This document shows positions 8,818 through 18,245 of a stretch of 64,000 nt of DNA, in pieces. Numbering within the stretch: the stretch's first letter is position 1; each line of letters begins with the position of its first letter. Origin of the DNA: Spirochaeta thermophila DSM 6578. Its GTDB lineage: Bacteria; Spirochaetota; Spirochaetia; Winmispirales; Winmispiraceae. The DNA is taken from the NCBI RefSeq assembly GCF_000184345.1, contig NC_017583.1, positions 1,860,001 to 1,924,000 on the forward strand. Reading direction: 5' to 3'. Both the position numbers and the translations under genes were made by a program. A model generated the notes under the pieces. It searched no databases. It was not told the origin of the DNA and was given only the letters and a program-made list of their open reading frames with translations.

Positions 8818-10554
8818 TCACAGTTCCAGACTCCTCTCGTGCACCCTGCGCGCCACATCCTCCACGAAATCCCCCAGCGCCACCCCGTTCCTCTGCTCCC
8901 CTCCCCTCACCCGCACCGAGACCGTCCGCCCCTCCTGCTCCCGCTGCCCCACGATCACCGCGTAGGGGATCTTCTCCTGCTGGGCCTTGCGGATCTTGGC
9001 GTTCATGCGGTCCGCCGAGAGGTCCGCCTCCGCCCGCACCCCCGCCTCCCGCAGCGCCCTCACCACCTCCTGCGCATACCCGGCGAACACATCCGAGACC
9101 GGGATCACCACCACCTGCACAGGGGCGAGCCACACCGGGAACGCCCCTCCGTAGTGCTCGACGAGGATCCCGAAGAACCGCTCGAGCGAACCCAGGAGCG
9201 CCCGGTGCACCATGTAGGGCCGCTTCTCCCTCCCGTCGGCATCCACGTAGGTGATATCGAACCGCTCCGGGAGGTTGAAGTCGAACTGGATCGTGGAGGT
9301 CTGCCACTCCCTCCCCAGCGCGTCCCTCACCTTGATATCGATCTTCGGGCCGTAGAAGGCACCGCCCCCCTCGTCCACCTCGTAGTCGAGCCCCTCGCGC
9401 TCGATCGCCTTTCTCAGCGACTCGGTGGCCTGCTCCCACCGCTCAGGCTCGCCCACGCTCTTATCCGGTCGGGTGGAGAGGTAGGCCTTCACATCGGAGA
9501 AGCCGAAGGTCTTCCACATGAAGAGCGAGAACCTGAGGGTCTCCAGGATCTCGTCCTCTATCTGTTCGGGTGTACAGAAGATGTGCGCATCGTCCTGGGT
9601 GAACCCCCTCACCCGCAGGAGCCCGTGGAGCACACCCGATCGCTCATACCGGTAGACCGTGCCGAGCTCCGCCCACCTGAGGGGGAGCTCCCTGTACGAC
9701 CTGAGCCTGGTCTTGTAGATCATGATGTGGAAGGGACAGTTCATGGGCTTGATGTAGTAGTCGCTCTTGTCCACCTCCATGGGGGCGTACATGTTCTCCT
9801 TGTAGAACGAAAGGTGCCCCGAGGTCTCCCAGAGCCACGCCTTGCCGATGTGGGGGGTGTAGAGGACCTCGTAGCCCCGCGCAAGGTGCTGCTCCCTCCA
9901 GAAGTTCTCTATCTCGAGGCGGATCCGGGCCCCCTTGGGGTGCCAATAGATGAGGCCGGGACCCGCCTCCTCGTGCACCGAGAAGAGATCGAGTTCCTTG
10001 CCGAGCCTGCGGTGGTCGCGCTTCTCCACCTCCTTGAGGTGTTCGAGGTACTGACGGAGCTCCTTGGGCGTGTGCCATGCCGTCCCGTAGATCCGCTGGA
10101 GCATGGGCCGTCGTTCATCCCCACGCCAGTAGGCACCGGCGATGGAGAGGAGCTTCACCGCATCGGGGTTGATCTGGCCGGTCCGCTCCACATGCGGGCC
10201 CCGGCACAGATCCACGAAGGTACCGTGCCGGTAGATGGAGACCTCTTCCCCTTCGGGGATCTCCTCCAGGATCTCGAGCTTGTACGGCTGATCCTTGAAG
10301 AGCTCGCGCGCCTCCTCTCTGGAGATCACCTCGCGCTTGAAAGGAAGGTCCTCCTCGATGGTCTTGCGCATGAGCTCCTCGATCTTCTCCAGATCCTCGG
10401 GCGTGAGCGAACGGGGAAGATCGAAATCGTAGTAGAACCCGGTATCGATCGCAGGCCCTATGGCGAACTTTGCCTCCGGGAAGAGCCTGAGCACCGCATC
10501 GGCCATGATGTGCGCGGCAGAGTGACGAATCCTCTCTATATCGGGTGCGCCCAT
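8818..10554 (-). CDS. thrS: Threonyl-tRNA synthetase lacking the TGS domain
   Basis: The enzyme charges tRNA-Thr. The start taken is the second ATG of the frame, because GGAGGG lies seven bases before it. The protein begins directly with the editing (N2) domain ([20 protein letters not shown]; zinc-site residues also in [13 protein letters not shown]), followed by the class II core ([52 protein letters not shown]) and the anticodon-binding domain. At 578 residues it is about 60 shorter than the E. coli enzyme, because the N-terminal TGS domain is absent, as in Borrelia. Confidence 0.97.
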   Translation of the reverse strand: MGAPDIERIRHSAAHIMADAVLRLFPEAKFAIGPAIDTGFYYDFDLPRSLTPEDLEKIEELMRKTIEEDLPFKREVISREEARELFKDQPYKLEILEEIPEGEEVSIYRHGTFVDLCRGPHVERTGQINPDAVKLLSIAGAYWRGDERRPMLQRIYGTAWHTPKELRQYLEHLKEVEKRDHRRLGKELDLFSVHEEAGPGLIYWHPKGARIRLEIENFWREQHLARGYEVLYTPHIGKAWLWETSGHLSFYKENMYAPMEVDKSDYYIKPMNCPFHIMIYKTRLRSYRELPLRWAELGTVYRYERSGVLHGLLRVRGFTQDDAHIFCTPEQIEDEILETLRFSLFMWKTFGFSDVKAYLSTRPDKSVGEPERWEQATESLRKAIEREGLDYEVDEGGGAFYGPKIDIKVRDALGREWQTSTIQFDFNLPERFDITYVDADGREKRPYMVHRALLGSLERFFGILVEHYGGAFPVWLAPVQVVVIPVSDVFAGYAQEVVRALREAGVRAEADLSADRMNAKIRKAQQEKIPYAVIVGQREQEGRTVSVRVRGGEQRNGVALGDFVEDVARRVHERSLEL

Positions 10555-10658
10555 GAGTCCCTCCATGCAGGTATGTCTTCACAATATGAAAAGATTTACC
10601 ACGACTGTCAAGAAAGGGAGGTGTCCCCCGAGCGCTCACTCCACGGGAAGAGGACTGG

Positions 10659-11510
10659 TCACCTCACCACCTTCCACACGGCGCAGAAGTCCTCGTGCGC
10701 GCACCCGCGTGTGAAGGTCTGGGCGAAGAGCTCCTTCGCCGCCGCGGCGGTGGGCACGCTCTTCTTGAGCTCGTACGCGAGGTCCTCGAGGCAGTGCAGG
10801 TCTTTGTAGATGAGCGCGTTGGAGAAGTGGGGGGAAAAATCCTCCTTCACGAGCCGATCCTTCTTCGCCCGGAGTACGAGCGATTCACCACCTCCTACCG
10901 ACAGGATGTCGAGGACCGTCTGCCGGGAGATACCCGCAGCCTCTCCCACGGCCAAGGCCTCGGCAATGGCCGCCATGAACACCCCCAGGGTGAGGTTGTT
11001 CACCACCTTCATCTTGCTCGCAAGACCGGGTTCACCGAGATAGAAGATGTGCCTGCCTATACAGGAGAGGAGGGGAGCCTCCACCCGTTTGAAGGCATCC
11101 TCATTTCCGCTCACCACCACGGTGAGCTCCCCCTTGGAGGCCGGTACCACCGAGCCAAGGACCGGAGACTCCAGGTATTCCCCACCACGGGCACGACAGA
11201 GGTCGTAGAAGGAGGTCACCTCCTTGTAGTGGTTGGTGGTGAAGTCCACGACCACCTTGCCCGAGAGATCGACGCTGCAGATCCCGTCCTCCCTCGACAA
11301 CACATCCCTCACCGCCGTGCTGTCGAAGAGGCAGAGGCACACCACCTCGCTCCGCGAGACGAGGTCCGCAGGGGAATCAGCGACCGGGAATCCGGAGGCC
11401 TCGGCCTTCTCCCTGGTACGGTTCCACACGAGGAGCTCGTGACCGCACGAGGCGAGCCTCCCGGCGATGGCGGAGCCCAGTGAGCCGAGCCCGATGAATC
11501 CTATCTTCAT
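10659..11510 (-). CDS. NAD(P)-dependent beta-hydroxyacid dehydrogenase family oxidoreductase
   Basis: The start is the ATG after AAGGAGGGACC; the longer frame upstream runs over an older gene fragment. The Rossmann motif GFIGLGSLGSAIAGRL opens the protein. The family substrate loop appears as SPVLGSVVPASKGELT and the catalytic lysine region as KVVNNLTLGV, with Lys in the expected place, then the C-terminal helical domain. Members reduce or oxidise 3-hydroxyisobutyrate, tartronate semialdehyde, succinic semialdehyde and similar; the substrate here cannot be assigned. 283 residues is normal. Confidence 0.9.
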   Translation of the reverse strand: MKIGFIGLGSLGSAIAGRLASCGHELLVWNRTREKAEASGFPVADSPADLVSRSEVVCLCLFDSTAVRDVLSREDGICSVDLSGKVVVDFTTNHYKEVTSFYDLCRARGGEYLESPVLGSVVPASKGELTVVVSGNEDAFKRVEAPLLSCIGRHIFYLGEPGLASKMKVVNNLTLGVFMAAIAEALAVGEAAGISRQTVLDILSVGGGESLVLRAKKDRLVKEDFSPHFSNALIYKDLHCLEDLAYELKKSVPTAAAAKELFAQTFTRGCAHEDFCAVWKVVR

Positions 11511-11584
11511 GGTCCCTCCTTGAAACACATCGCGTGTGCTATATAGCTTTGTCTCTATTATCCTGAGGCATGAACGACGGGAAG

Positions 11585-11725
11585 TCAAGGAGCGGAGAGG
11601 GGTGCGAGGAGCCTTTCCCTGTAATGCACCGACAGGAGGTCCCGCCTCCGCTCCGTCCACCGGCACCCCAGGCGCACCACGAGCGCCGGGTCCATGTCGG
11701 CGCCGTAGGCGAAGTACCAGACCAC
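11585..11725 (-). pseudogene. N-terminal fragment of a gamma-glutamylcyclotransferase-like (GGCT/AIG2) protein
   Basis: Directly after the rtcB stop codon a GTG opens a 46-codon frame whose product begins VVWYFAYGADMDPALVVRLG. This matches the YFAYGSNM start and nucleotide-fold loop of the GGCT family, whose members are usually 130-200 residues. The frame then stops at a TGA, and no continuation of the fold is seen in other frames before the next gene at 11510. It looks like a truncated remnant, though a translated micropeptide is possible since it is coupled to rtcB. Confidence 0.5.
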
Positions 11726-11728
11726 GCC

Positions 11729-13162
11729 CTACCCCTTGATCACCAGGAGGGGCCGGGTGCGGACCACCGGCACCGCGAGACCCTCCCCCACGAGGGGCTT
11801 CACCACCGCATCCACGTCCTTGTAGGCCCCCGGTGCCTCCTCCTGGGCCCGCCTTCTGTCCACCGCATAGAGGCGGATCTCCTCGCGGGCGAGGTCCTCC
11901 TGCATCTCCTTGAAGCCAAACGCCTTCTTGGCCGCATGGCGGCTCATCTGCCGGCCCGCACCGTGGGCCACGCTCCCGAAGCTCTCCTTGAGCGCCCGAT
12001 CTGTGCCGAGCAGGACGTACGACCCCCGCTTCATATCCCCGGGAAGGAGGATCGGCTGCCCCACCTCGCGGAAGATGCCCCTGAGGGCGGGATGACCTGC
12101 GGGGAAGGCCCTGGTGGCGCCCTTGCGGTGCACGAGGAACATCCGTTCGGCACCGTCCACCTCGTACACCTCGTACTTGGCGATGTTGTGGGCCACGTCG
12201 TAGAGGAGGAAGAGGCCCAGCTCATCCCACGGCCTGCGGAAGACCCGGGAGAAGGCCTCCCGCACCCGGTGAGTGATGAGCTGCCGGTTCACCCAGGCGA
12301 AGTTGGCGGCCGCTGCCATGGCGCCGAGGTAGGCCTGGGACTGGGGGGCCTTCACCGGAAGGCTCACGAAGTCGCGCTCGAAGAGGGGGATCCCGTAGGA
12401 CTCCATCCTGGGCCGCATCTTCTCCATGTAGTCCATGGCGATCTGGTGACCGAGGCCCCGCGAGCCGGTGTGGATCCAGATGACCACCTGCCCCTCGAAG
12501 AGCCCAAGCGCCTTCGCCTTCTGGGGATCGAAGACCTTCTCCACCACGTCGATCTCGAGGAAGTGATTGCCGCTCCCCAGGGTGCCGAACTCCTCCCGGC
12601 CCCTGTCGAGGGCCTCGTCGCTCACCAGCTGGGGATCGGCGTCCCTGAGGCACCCCTCCTCCTCGGTGGCCTCGAGGTCCTCCTCGACCGCCATGCCCTT
12701 CTCCAGGGCCCATCCGAGCCCCTTCTTCATGGCACGCCGGGCCTCCTTGTGCGAGAACTTCTCGAGCCCCCGGGACCCAAGGCCTGCAGGGACGGTGGCG
12801 AAGAGGATGTTCCCGATCTCCTCGAGGACCCGCTTCACCTCGGGGGCGGTGAGGGAGGTGCGGATGACCCTCACCCCACAGTTGATGTCGAACCCTACCC
12901 CGCCGGGTGAGACCACGCCCTCCTCTATGTCGAAGGCCGCCACCGTGCCGATGGGGAAGGCGTACCCCTGGTGCATGTCGGGCATGCCCACGGCACACCG
13001 CACCACCCCGGGGAGCCGCGCCACATTGGCAAGCTGCCTCAGGGCCTCGTCCTTCGTGAGGAGGGGGAGAAGGTCCTCGGTGGTATACACCACGGCCGGC
13101 ACCCGCATCTCCTCATGAGGGGGGATCACGTAGCGATAGGTGCTCTCGCGCACGAGCTCCAT
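11729..13162 (-). CDS. rtcB: RNA-splicing ligase RtcB
   Basis: This manganese/GTP-dependent ligase joins RNA 3'-phosphate (or 2',3'-cyclic phosphate) to 5'-OH ends in RNA repair. Family motifs are present in order: GMPDMHQGYAFPIG, GGVGFDINCGVR, LGSGNHFLEI, HTGSRGLGHQ, YDVAHN, HRKGATRAFPAGHP and VAHGAGRQMSR, the last containing the histidine that is guanylylated. The 477-residue length is normal. No archease gene is next to it. It lies 12 bp downstream of the MEMO-like gene, probably in one operon. Confidence 0.97.
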   Translation of the reverse strand: MELVRESTYRYVIPPHEEMRVPAVVYTTEDLLPLLTKDEALRQLANVARLPGVVRCAVGMPDMHQGYAFPIGTVAAFDIEEGVVSPGGVGFDINCGVRVIRTSLTAPEVKRVLEEIGNILFATVPAGLGSRGLEKFSHKEARRAMKKGLGWALEKGMAVEEDLEATEEEGCLRDADPQLVSDEALDRGREEFGTLGSGNHFLEIDVVEKVFDPQKAKALGLFEGQVVIWIHTGSRGLGHQIAMDYMEKMRPRMESYGIPLFERDFVSLPVKAPQSQAYLGAMAAAANFAWVNRQLITHRVREAFSRVFRRPWDELGLFLLYDVAHNIAKYEVYEVDGAERMFLVHRKGATRAFPAGHPALRGIFREVGQPILLPGDMKRGSYVLLGTDRALKESFGSVAHGAGRQMSRHAAKKAFGFKEMQEDLAREEIRLYAVDRRRAQEEAPGAYKDVDAVVKPLVGEGLAVPVVRTRPLLVIKG

Positions 13163-13174
13163 GGCCGCCTTCCC

Positions 13175-14002
13175 CTAGAACGCCACCGCCGCGTATCCTA
13201 CGAAGGAGCGGGAGGGATGCTTCTCCGAGCTCTGCATGTAGGCGAGGAGGGTGCCCTTCTCCCTCCCGCACAGCCGGGCGTACTCCATGGCCACCGCCGC
13301 ACCGCCGCACGAACAGGCCGCCGAGCGGGTGAGGGCGAGATCGAGGGCGCGCGCGGTGTCGAGCGAGATGAAGGCCTCGATGATGGCCTGGTCGTTGGAG
13401 AACCGCACCCACTCCTCGGCCTGCCTTCCCACCCCCACCGGGGTGAACCCGTACTGGGGGCCGTAGTGGGTGAGGTCGGTGGAACCTATGACCACAAGCT
13501 TCTTCCCCGTCTCCTTGCCGTAGTCGTAGAGGACCCGGGCGGTGCGCTCGGCCACCTCGAGGAGGGGCGGACACCGGAGGCCCACCACACTCGCGTGGGG
13601 GAAGCAGTACTTCACGAGGGGAAGCTGGATCTCCACCGTGTTGTCGGGGTACACATCGGGCTCGGTGGGCACGTGCTCCCGGAGGGCCTCCACGAGCGGC
13701 CGTTCCACCGGGAGGTCACCCAACGGAGTGGAGAGTCCGTCCTCGGGCATGTAGAGTAGAGGCGAACGTTCCGAGAGATGTCCCCCCACCACGGCCACCA
13801 CCTCCGCCTCGGGATCGAGGCTCCGTATCCCCATGAAGGCGAGCTCTCCCGAGAAGTACCACCCCGCGTGTGGTACGATACAGGCCACTGCAGGGGTAGG
13901 AAGACGCCGCTCGAGACGCTTCCACCCCGCGATCTCCTCCAGCACTTCCTCCTTTTCGTCGGGGTACCAGCCCGGAGGAAGCATCCTCTCCCTCACTTTC
14001 AT
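13175..14002 (-). CDS. MEMO1 / AmmeMemoRadiSam-B family protein
   Basis: The start is the ATG after GAGGAGGATCCC, 24 codons inside the longest frame. The MEMO fold is recognisable from IVPHAGWYFSG, GGHLSE, the mid-protein NTVEIQLPLV, the STDLTHYGPQYG block and SAACSCGGAAVAMEY. These supply the His and Cys residues that bind metal in MEMO1. Bacterial members often sit with radical-SAM and AMMECR1 genes, which are absent here. The molecular role is unsettled. Confidence 0.9.
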   Translation of the reverse strand: MKVRERMLPPGWYPDEKEEVLEEIAGWKRLERRLPTPAVACIVPHAGWYFSGELAFMGIRSLDPEAEVVAVVGGHLSERSPLLYMPEDGLSTPLGDLPVERPLVEALREHVPTEPDVYPDNTVEIQLPLVKYCFPHASVVGLRCPPLLEVAERTARVLYDYGKETGKKLVVIGSTDLTHYGPQYGFTPVGVGRQAEEWVRFSNDQAIIEAFISLDTARALDLALTRSAACSCGGAAVAMEYARLCGREKGTLLAYMQSSEKHPSRSFVGYAAVAF

Positions 14003-14023
14003 GGGATCCTCCTCGAAAAAACG

Positions 14024-14052
14024 TTCACATTCCTGAATTTTTGTTCCATAAT
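14024..14052 (+). promoter_or_regulatory. Promoter reading into the degenerate-GGDEF gene, possibly leaderless
   Basis: TTCACA (14024-14029) and CATAAT (14047-14052) are separated by 17 bases. The expected start point, about seven bases after the -10, falls on the ATGATG of the gene at 14058/14061. No ribosome site is visible upstream, so a leaderless message is possible. Confidence 0.45.
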
Positions 14053-14057
14053 ACATT

Positions 14058-15266
14058 ATGATGAAAAAACTCATGCTCGCCTACACCTGGATGGCGCTCC
14101 TCGCACTGGGAGGTCTGCTCGGCTATACGGGCTACCTGCTGAGGGAAGAGGCGCGGGAAGAGGCCCTCGAAGCCGAGCGGCTCGCATTTCGGGTGAGGGA
14201 CACGGTGGCGGCCATCATGAGTTCCGCGGACAGGGAAAAGGCCGTCTCCGCGGTCCGCAGTTTCTTCGACTCGCTCCTCAGAGAGGAAGACCGGGTGCTC
14301 GCGCTCCTCATAACCGACGAGCACGGCCCCCTCCTGGTACGGGCCCGCTCCACCTCGTTCCTCGAGGGATCGCCCGAACAGGGGACCGCGGCCCTGGTGC
14401 GCACTCATTTCCTCCAGGGCGTCCACGATCTGCGGATCCAGGAGGCCGGCATAGGGCTCTCGGTCCTCACGTGGGAGGTGCGGCCCGAGGCGGTCGCCTC
14501 GATCCTCCGGCGCTCGTTCCTCTGGCTCGCCGCGTATGCTGTGGTCCACACCCTCGTCACCCTGCTCTTCGCCCTCATAGGCCGGCACCGCCCCACGAGG
14601 CCCGCCCCCAACCGTGAGGAGGTGAGGAGGGAACCCTCCCCTCCGGATGAGGTGGGGAGGGAATCCCTCGGGAGGACCGAGGGAAAGGAGAGGAAGCCGG
14701 CGGAAGGCCGGGAGACCGAGAGGAAGGAGGGCCACAGGGACGAAGCCGGGGAGCCCGCCGCCCCTGTGACGGAGGTGGCGGAGGAGTTCATACTCGCCCG
14801 GATACAACACGATCTGGACGAGGCCGCGAGGGAGGCCGAGGATCTCACCCTCGTCCTGGGGACGATCAGCCCGTCCGCGGGCGCCACCCTCGACGAGGAG
14901 GCGGTGGAACGACTCTTCGGTCCCGAACGTACCCCAGCGAAGCTCGACGAGCAGACATTCCTGTGGGTCCTGCCCGCCACGAGCATCCAGGAGGGGCTCT
15001 CCCTGGTGAAACAGGCCTACCCCAGGCTCAAGGAAGCGAGCGGAGCCGACTACCCCATGTACTTCGGTCTCTCGAGCAGGAGTGGAAGGCTTCTCGGGGC
15101 CGAGGTGCTCCTGAAGGAGACGCGCAGCGCCCTCAAGCGGGCCGTGCGCTCACGACATACGCCCATCTTCGGGTTCTACGCCGATCCGCAGCGCTACTGG
15201 GAGTACCTCTCCAGGAATCAGGGCCCCTCGAGCAGCTTGGAGAACGAGGCGGGCGGAGCGAGGTAG
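14058..15266 (+). CDS. Membrane protein with degenerate GGDEF-like domain
   Basis: The 402-residue protein has an N-terminal membrane segment (about 5-27), a ~120-residue extracytoplasmic region, a second segment (about 154-172), a highly charged Glu/Arg/Pro-rich linker (~175-240) and a C-terminal domain that resembles a diguanylate-cyclase fold: KLDEQTFLWVLPAT in place of GGDEF, then MYFGLSSRSG and LLKETRSALKRAVR. The catalytic GG(D/E)EF residues are missing, so it should not make c-di-GMP. Its 3' end overlaps the convergent DUF4340 gene by 49 bp. Confidence 0.75.
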   Translation: MMKKLMLAYTWMALLALGGLLGYTGYLLREEAREEALEAERLAFRVRDTVAAIMSSADREKAVSAVRSFFDSLLREEDRVLALLITDEHGPLLVRARSTSFLEGSPEQGTAALVRTHFLQGVHDLRIQEAGIGLSVLTWEVRPEAVASILRRSFLWLAAYAVVHTLVTLLFALIGRHRPTRPAPNREEVRREPSPPDEVGRESLGRTEGKERKPAEGRETERKEGHRDEAGEPAAPVTEVAEEFILARIQHDLDEAAREAEDLTLVLGTISPSAGATLDEEAVERLFGPERTPAKLDEQTFLWVLPATSIQEGLSLVKQAYPRLKEASGADYPMYFGLSSRSGRLLGAEVLLKETRSALKRAVRSRHTPIFGFYADPQRYWEYLSRNQGPSSSLENEAGGAR

Positions 15267-16093
15267 GCGTAGGCGGCCCCCTCCGGCCACACGACCACCC
15301 TCCCCCCCTCCTCCCCCACCACCCACCGCCGCACCCTGCCGTCCTCCCACTCCACCACCACCTGCCCGTCTCCCTCCACCCCGTCCCACGCCGCCACGTC
15401 CTCCGCCTCCCACTCAGTGAGCGCCGCGAGGTAGGCGACGGCACCCTCGCGCCCCACCCTCTCCATCCGATCCCCCCTCCGCACCACCCACACCTCATCC
15501 CCTCCCTGCTCGCTGCGTGCGAGGAAGAGGAGCCCTCCCTTCCACTCGATGCGCACCGAGAGGACCTCATCCGGCGCCACCCCTCCCCACGGCCGCACCT
15601 CCCTCCAGAACCGCGGCCCCCGCGTGGCGTAGAACCCGGCCGAGGCGTCCACCCGGTAGACCACGCGCTCCTCCTCGCGGCGCACGTACTGGGTTCGCGG
15701 CACCTCGCCCACCGCCCCGAACACGAGCCCCACGCGCCCGACGCCCTCGACTCCCACCACCACCCTGAGCCCCGGCTCGAGCCCCAGCTCCCGGTAGGCC
15801 GCAGGGTCCTCCGTGACCACATCGCTCCGGAGAAAGCCGTACACGAACGAGAGGAAGCGCGCCACCTTGGCGGCATCCGCCGGCACCATGCCCCCCTCCC
15901 CCTCGAGCCACCACCTCCCCTCCTCCCGCACGAGCGCGACGGGCGAGGGACCCTCGATCTCTATACGCTCCACCTCCTCCGGCGTACCCGGGAGGAGACG
16001 GGGGGCCTTGTCCTGACCACCCATGACGAGGCGCACGAAGAGGAGTACGGCGAGCACGGCGTTCGTGATCCACAGGACCCTAGTCCTCTGCAT
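15218..16093 (-). CDS. DUF4340 protein of a Gld-like ABC system
   Basis: A 291-residue protein with one N-terminal membrane anchor (about residues 7-24) and a large extracytoplasmic beta-rich domain. The pattern VERIEIEGPSPVALVREEGRWWL, then repeated strands and YRVDASAGFY, matches DUF4340 proteins, which often accompany GldA/GldF/GldG-type ABC genes. It overlaps the upstream permease gene by 14 bp and is the last gene of the rnz-ABC operon. Its exact function is unknown. Confidence 0.8.
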   Translation of the reverse strand: MQRTRVLWITNAVLAVLLFVRLVMGGQDKAPRLLPGTPEEVERIEIEGPSPVALVREEGRWWLEGEGGMVPADAAKVARFLSFVYGFLRSDVVTEDPAAYRELGLEPGLRVVVGVEGVGRVGLVFGAVGEVPRTQYVRREEERVVYRVDASAGFYATRGPRFWREVRPWGGVAPDEVLSVRIEWKGGLLFLARSEQGGDEVWVVRRGDRMERVGREGAVAYLAALTEWEAEDVAAWDGVEGDGQVVVEWEDGRVRRWVVGEEGGRVVVWPEGAAYAYLAPPASFSKLLEGP

Positions 16094-18245
16094 GGGGCCT
16101 CCTCAGAGCGAGGACGAAGGAGAGGAGGAGGAGCAGGCCCGGTACCACGCCCACGGCGAGGGCATCGAGCACATAGAGCACGGTGCGGGCCCTGTCCGGC
16201 TCCTCGGGCAGGTCGAGGAGCGGGACAGTACGGGTGCGCGTCACCAGGGTGAGCATATCCTCCTGTCCGAGAAGCCAGTGGAACGAGGCGAGGAAGAAGT
16301 CGAGGTTCCCCACAGCGTGGGTGAACTCCACCAGGTCCGATCCTGCCTCGGCATCGCCGAGGACGAGGATGCGCGGCGGGCCCTCCGTCACGGCGGCCAG
16401 CACGAAGGGGCCCCGACGTGCATCGGATGGGGGAGAGGTCACCCTGCCCAAGGTGGGGGATGCGGTCAGGGGATCGGTGACGAGCCAGGCCTCGGGTGTG
16501 GAGAGGAGGAGGGGCCTCCAGGCATCCGTGAGGGTGAGGGGCGAGGCCCAGTAGAGGTGGAGGGACCTCAGCACCGAGGTGAGGGGGTGCGGCACCCCGG
16601 GGAGGGGGACCTCCCACCAGAGGGGGTAGGGGTGGAGGGTGTGGACCGAGGACGCATCGCCCTCTTCCACCACGGGGAGGAGGAGACCGGGCCGCTGCGC
16701 AACGAGGGCCGGCTCCAGCTCCACGCCCCATGCCTCGAGGAGGCTGAGGAGGGGGCTCTCCTCCACACGGCCGGCCCGGAAGCCGTCATCGGGATCGACA
16801 TGGACCGCATCGACGCAGAGCATGAGCGGAATCCCTGCCTCCTTTGCCGTGAGGACGAACCTGAGGTCGTCATCGGTGAGTCTCCCGTCGTCGATGACCA
16901 GCAGCAGGTCGATCTCGTCCAGGCCGGTGGAGGCCGGGTCGACGGCGCGTACACCGAAGGTGCGGGCCGCCACCCCCACGAGGTTGCGGTAGGTGGTCTG
17001 GTAGGAGTCTCCGGTGGTCCGGGCGAGGATGCCCACCACCGGCCGCCGGTCTTCGAGCAGGGCGCGCAGGCCGCAGGCGAGCTCGTACTCGAGCCTGTCG
17101 ACGCTGTAGACCACGGGGAGGGTCCAGACCCGATCGAGATAGGTGAGGGAGAGCCCGGAGTAGACCGTGAGATAGCGGACCTCGCCGGCCTCCGTGATCT
17201 GGATCTGTTGAGGGACGATGCCCAGATCCTCGACCTCCATGCGTCGCTCGTCCACGGTCTCGATCTTCACCCGGATCCGCGGATTCCCGCGGGTGTAGAG
17301 GCGGAGGAGGTCCTCCACCTCGGAGGGGGTGGGGCTCACGGCGGCGAGCCTCCGCGAGGTGTAGTAGGTGATGGTGAGGGGATAGGCGATGCGTGAGAGG
17401 AGGGTGCGGGTGGTGGGGCCGAGGGTGTGCCTGCGGTCGACGGTGAGGTCGAGAGAGAGGGGGGTGAGGAGCCCGTGGAGGGTGAGGAGCAGGGCGAGTA
17501 CGGCGAGGGGGAGGAGGCGGGGGGGGCGGACCGGGCCGCGCAGGCGGGCGAAGGTGTGCACGGCCCAGAGCAGGCCGAGGGCAGAACCGCCGAGAAAGTA
17601 GGCGAGGTCCCGGAGGTCGAGGAGCCCGCTGGTGAGGCGCAGGAGGTGGGCGGCGGGCGAGAGGGAGGTGAGGAAGGCGGCGAGGCCGGAAGGGAGCGGC
17701 AGGGGGGAGAGGAGTACGGGCAGGAGGAGGGCGAGGTAGGAGAGGAGGAGGGATGCGAGGAGGCCGCCGGGGAGGGTGCGGGCTCGGAGGAGGAGGGGGG
17801 TGCTCCAGGAGAGGAGGAGCAGGGCGAAGAGGAGGAGGCCGAGGAGACCGGCGGCGAGCCGGCCGGGATCGGGGGGGGCGAGAGGGGCGAAGAGGAGGGG
17901 AAGGTGGAGGGAGAGGAGGAGGGTGGCGGCGAGGAAGAGGAGGCCGGCTGTGGTGCGGGCGAGGACGGGTTCGTGGTCGCGGAGGGGGAGGGTGAGGAGG
18001 ATGGGGAGGAGGGCGCGGGAGCCGGGGGTGCGCCAGAGGGCCACGGCGGTGAGGGCGGCGAGGAGGGGGAGGAGGTAGGCGAGGGTCTGGAGAAAGGGGG
18101 TGTGGGGGGCGAGGCCGCGGGCGAGGGTGCCGGAGAGGAGGAGGGTCCAGGCCGAGGCGGCGGCGAGGAAGAGCCCGGCCCAGGCGGGAGGGCCGGGGGA
18201 GCGGAGGAGGCGGGCGGCTTCGGTGAGGGCGAGGCGGCGGGTCAT
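16080..18245 (-). CDS. ABC-2 permease fused to a GldG-like substrate domain
   Basis: The ATG used overlaps the ATPase stop codon (ATGA). Residues ~1-250 hold about six hydrophobic helices and match ABC-2 permeases (GldF-like). After a further helix at ~245-265, the region from ~280 to 690 is extracytoplasmic and GldG-like: SLDLTVDRRHTLGPTTRTLL near its start, a DLGIVPQQIQ stretch, VDRLEYELACGLRALL and a RPVVGILART repeat. A C-terminal helix (about 690-712) closes the 721-residue protein. In Bacteroidetes GldF and GldG are separate gliding genes; here they are fused. The cargo is unknown. Confidence 0.85.
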   Translation of the reverse strand: MTRRLALTEAARLLRSPGPPAWAGLFLAAASAWTLLLSGTLARGLAPHTPFLQTLAYLLPLLAALTAVALWRTPGSRALLPILLTLPLRDHEPVLARTTAGLLFLAATLLLSLHLPLLFAPLAPPDPGRLAAGLLGLLLFALLLLSWSTPLLLRARTLPGGLLASLLLSYLALLLPVLLSPLPLPSGLAAFLTSLSPAAHLLRLTSGLLDLRDLAYFLGGSALGLLWAVHTFARLRGPVRPPRLLPLAVLALLLTLHGLLTPLSLDLTVDRRHTLGPTTRTLLSRIAYPLTITYYTSRRLAAVSPTPSEVEDLLRLYTRGNPRIRVKIETVDERRMEVEDLGIVPQQIQITEAGEVRYLTVYSGLSLTYLDRVWTLPVVYSVDRLEYELACGLRALLEDRRPVVGILARTTGDSYQTTYRNLVGVAARTFGVRAVDPASTGLDEIDLLLVIDDGRLTDDDLRFVLTAKEAGIPLMLCVDAVHVDPDDGFRAGRVEESPLLSLLEAWGVELEPALVAQRPGLLLPVVEEGDASSVHTLHPYPLWWEVPLPGVPHPLTSVLRSLHLYWASPLTLTDAWRPLLLSTPEAWLVTDPLTASPTLGRVTSPPSDARRGPFVLAAVTEGPPRILVLGDAEAGSDLVEFTHAVGNLDFFLASFHWLLGQEDMLTLVTRTRTVPLLDLPEEPDRARTVLYVLDALAVGVVPGLLLLLSFVLALRRPHAED

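Noticed and set aside
8839-10809. 656-codon plus-strand frame opposite thrS
   Set aside because: Antisense to a complete threonyl-tRNA synthetase.
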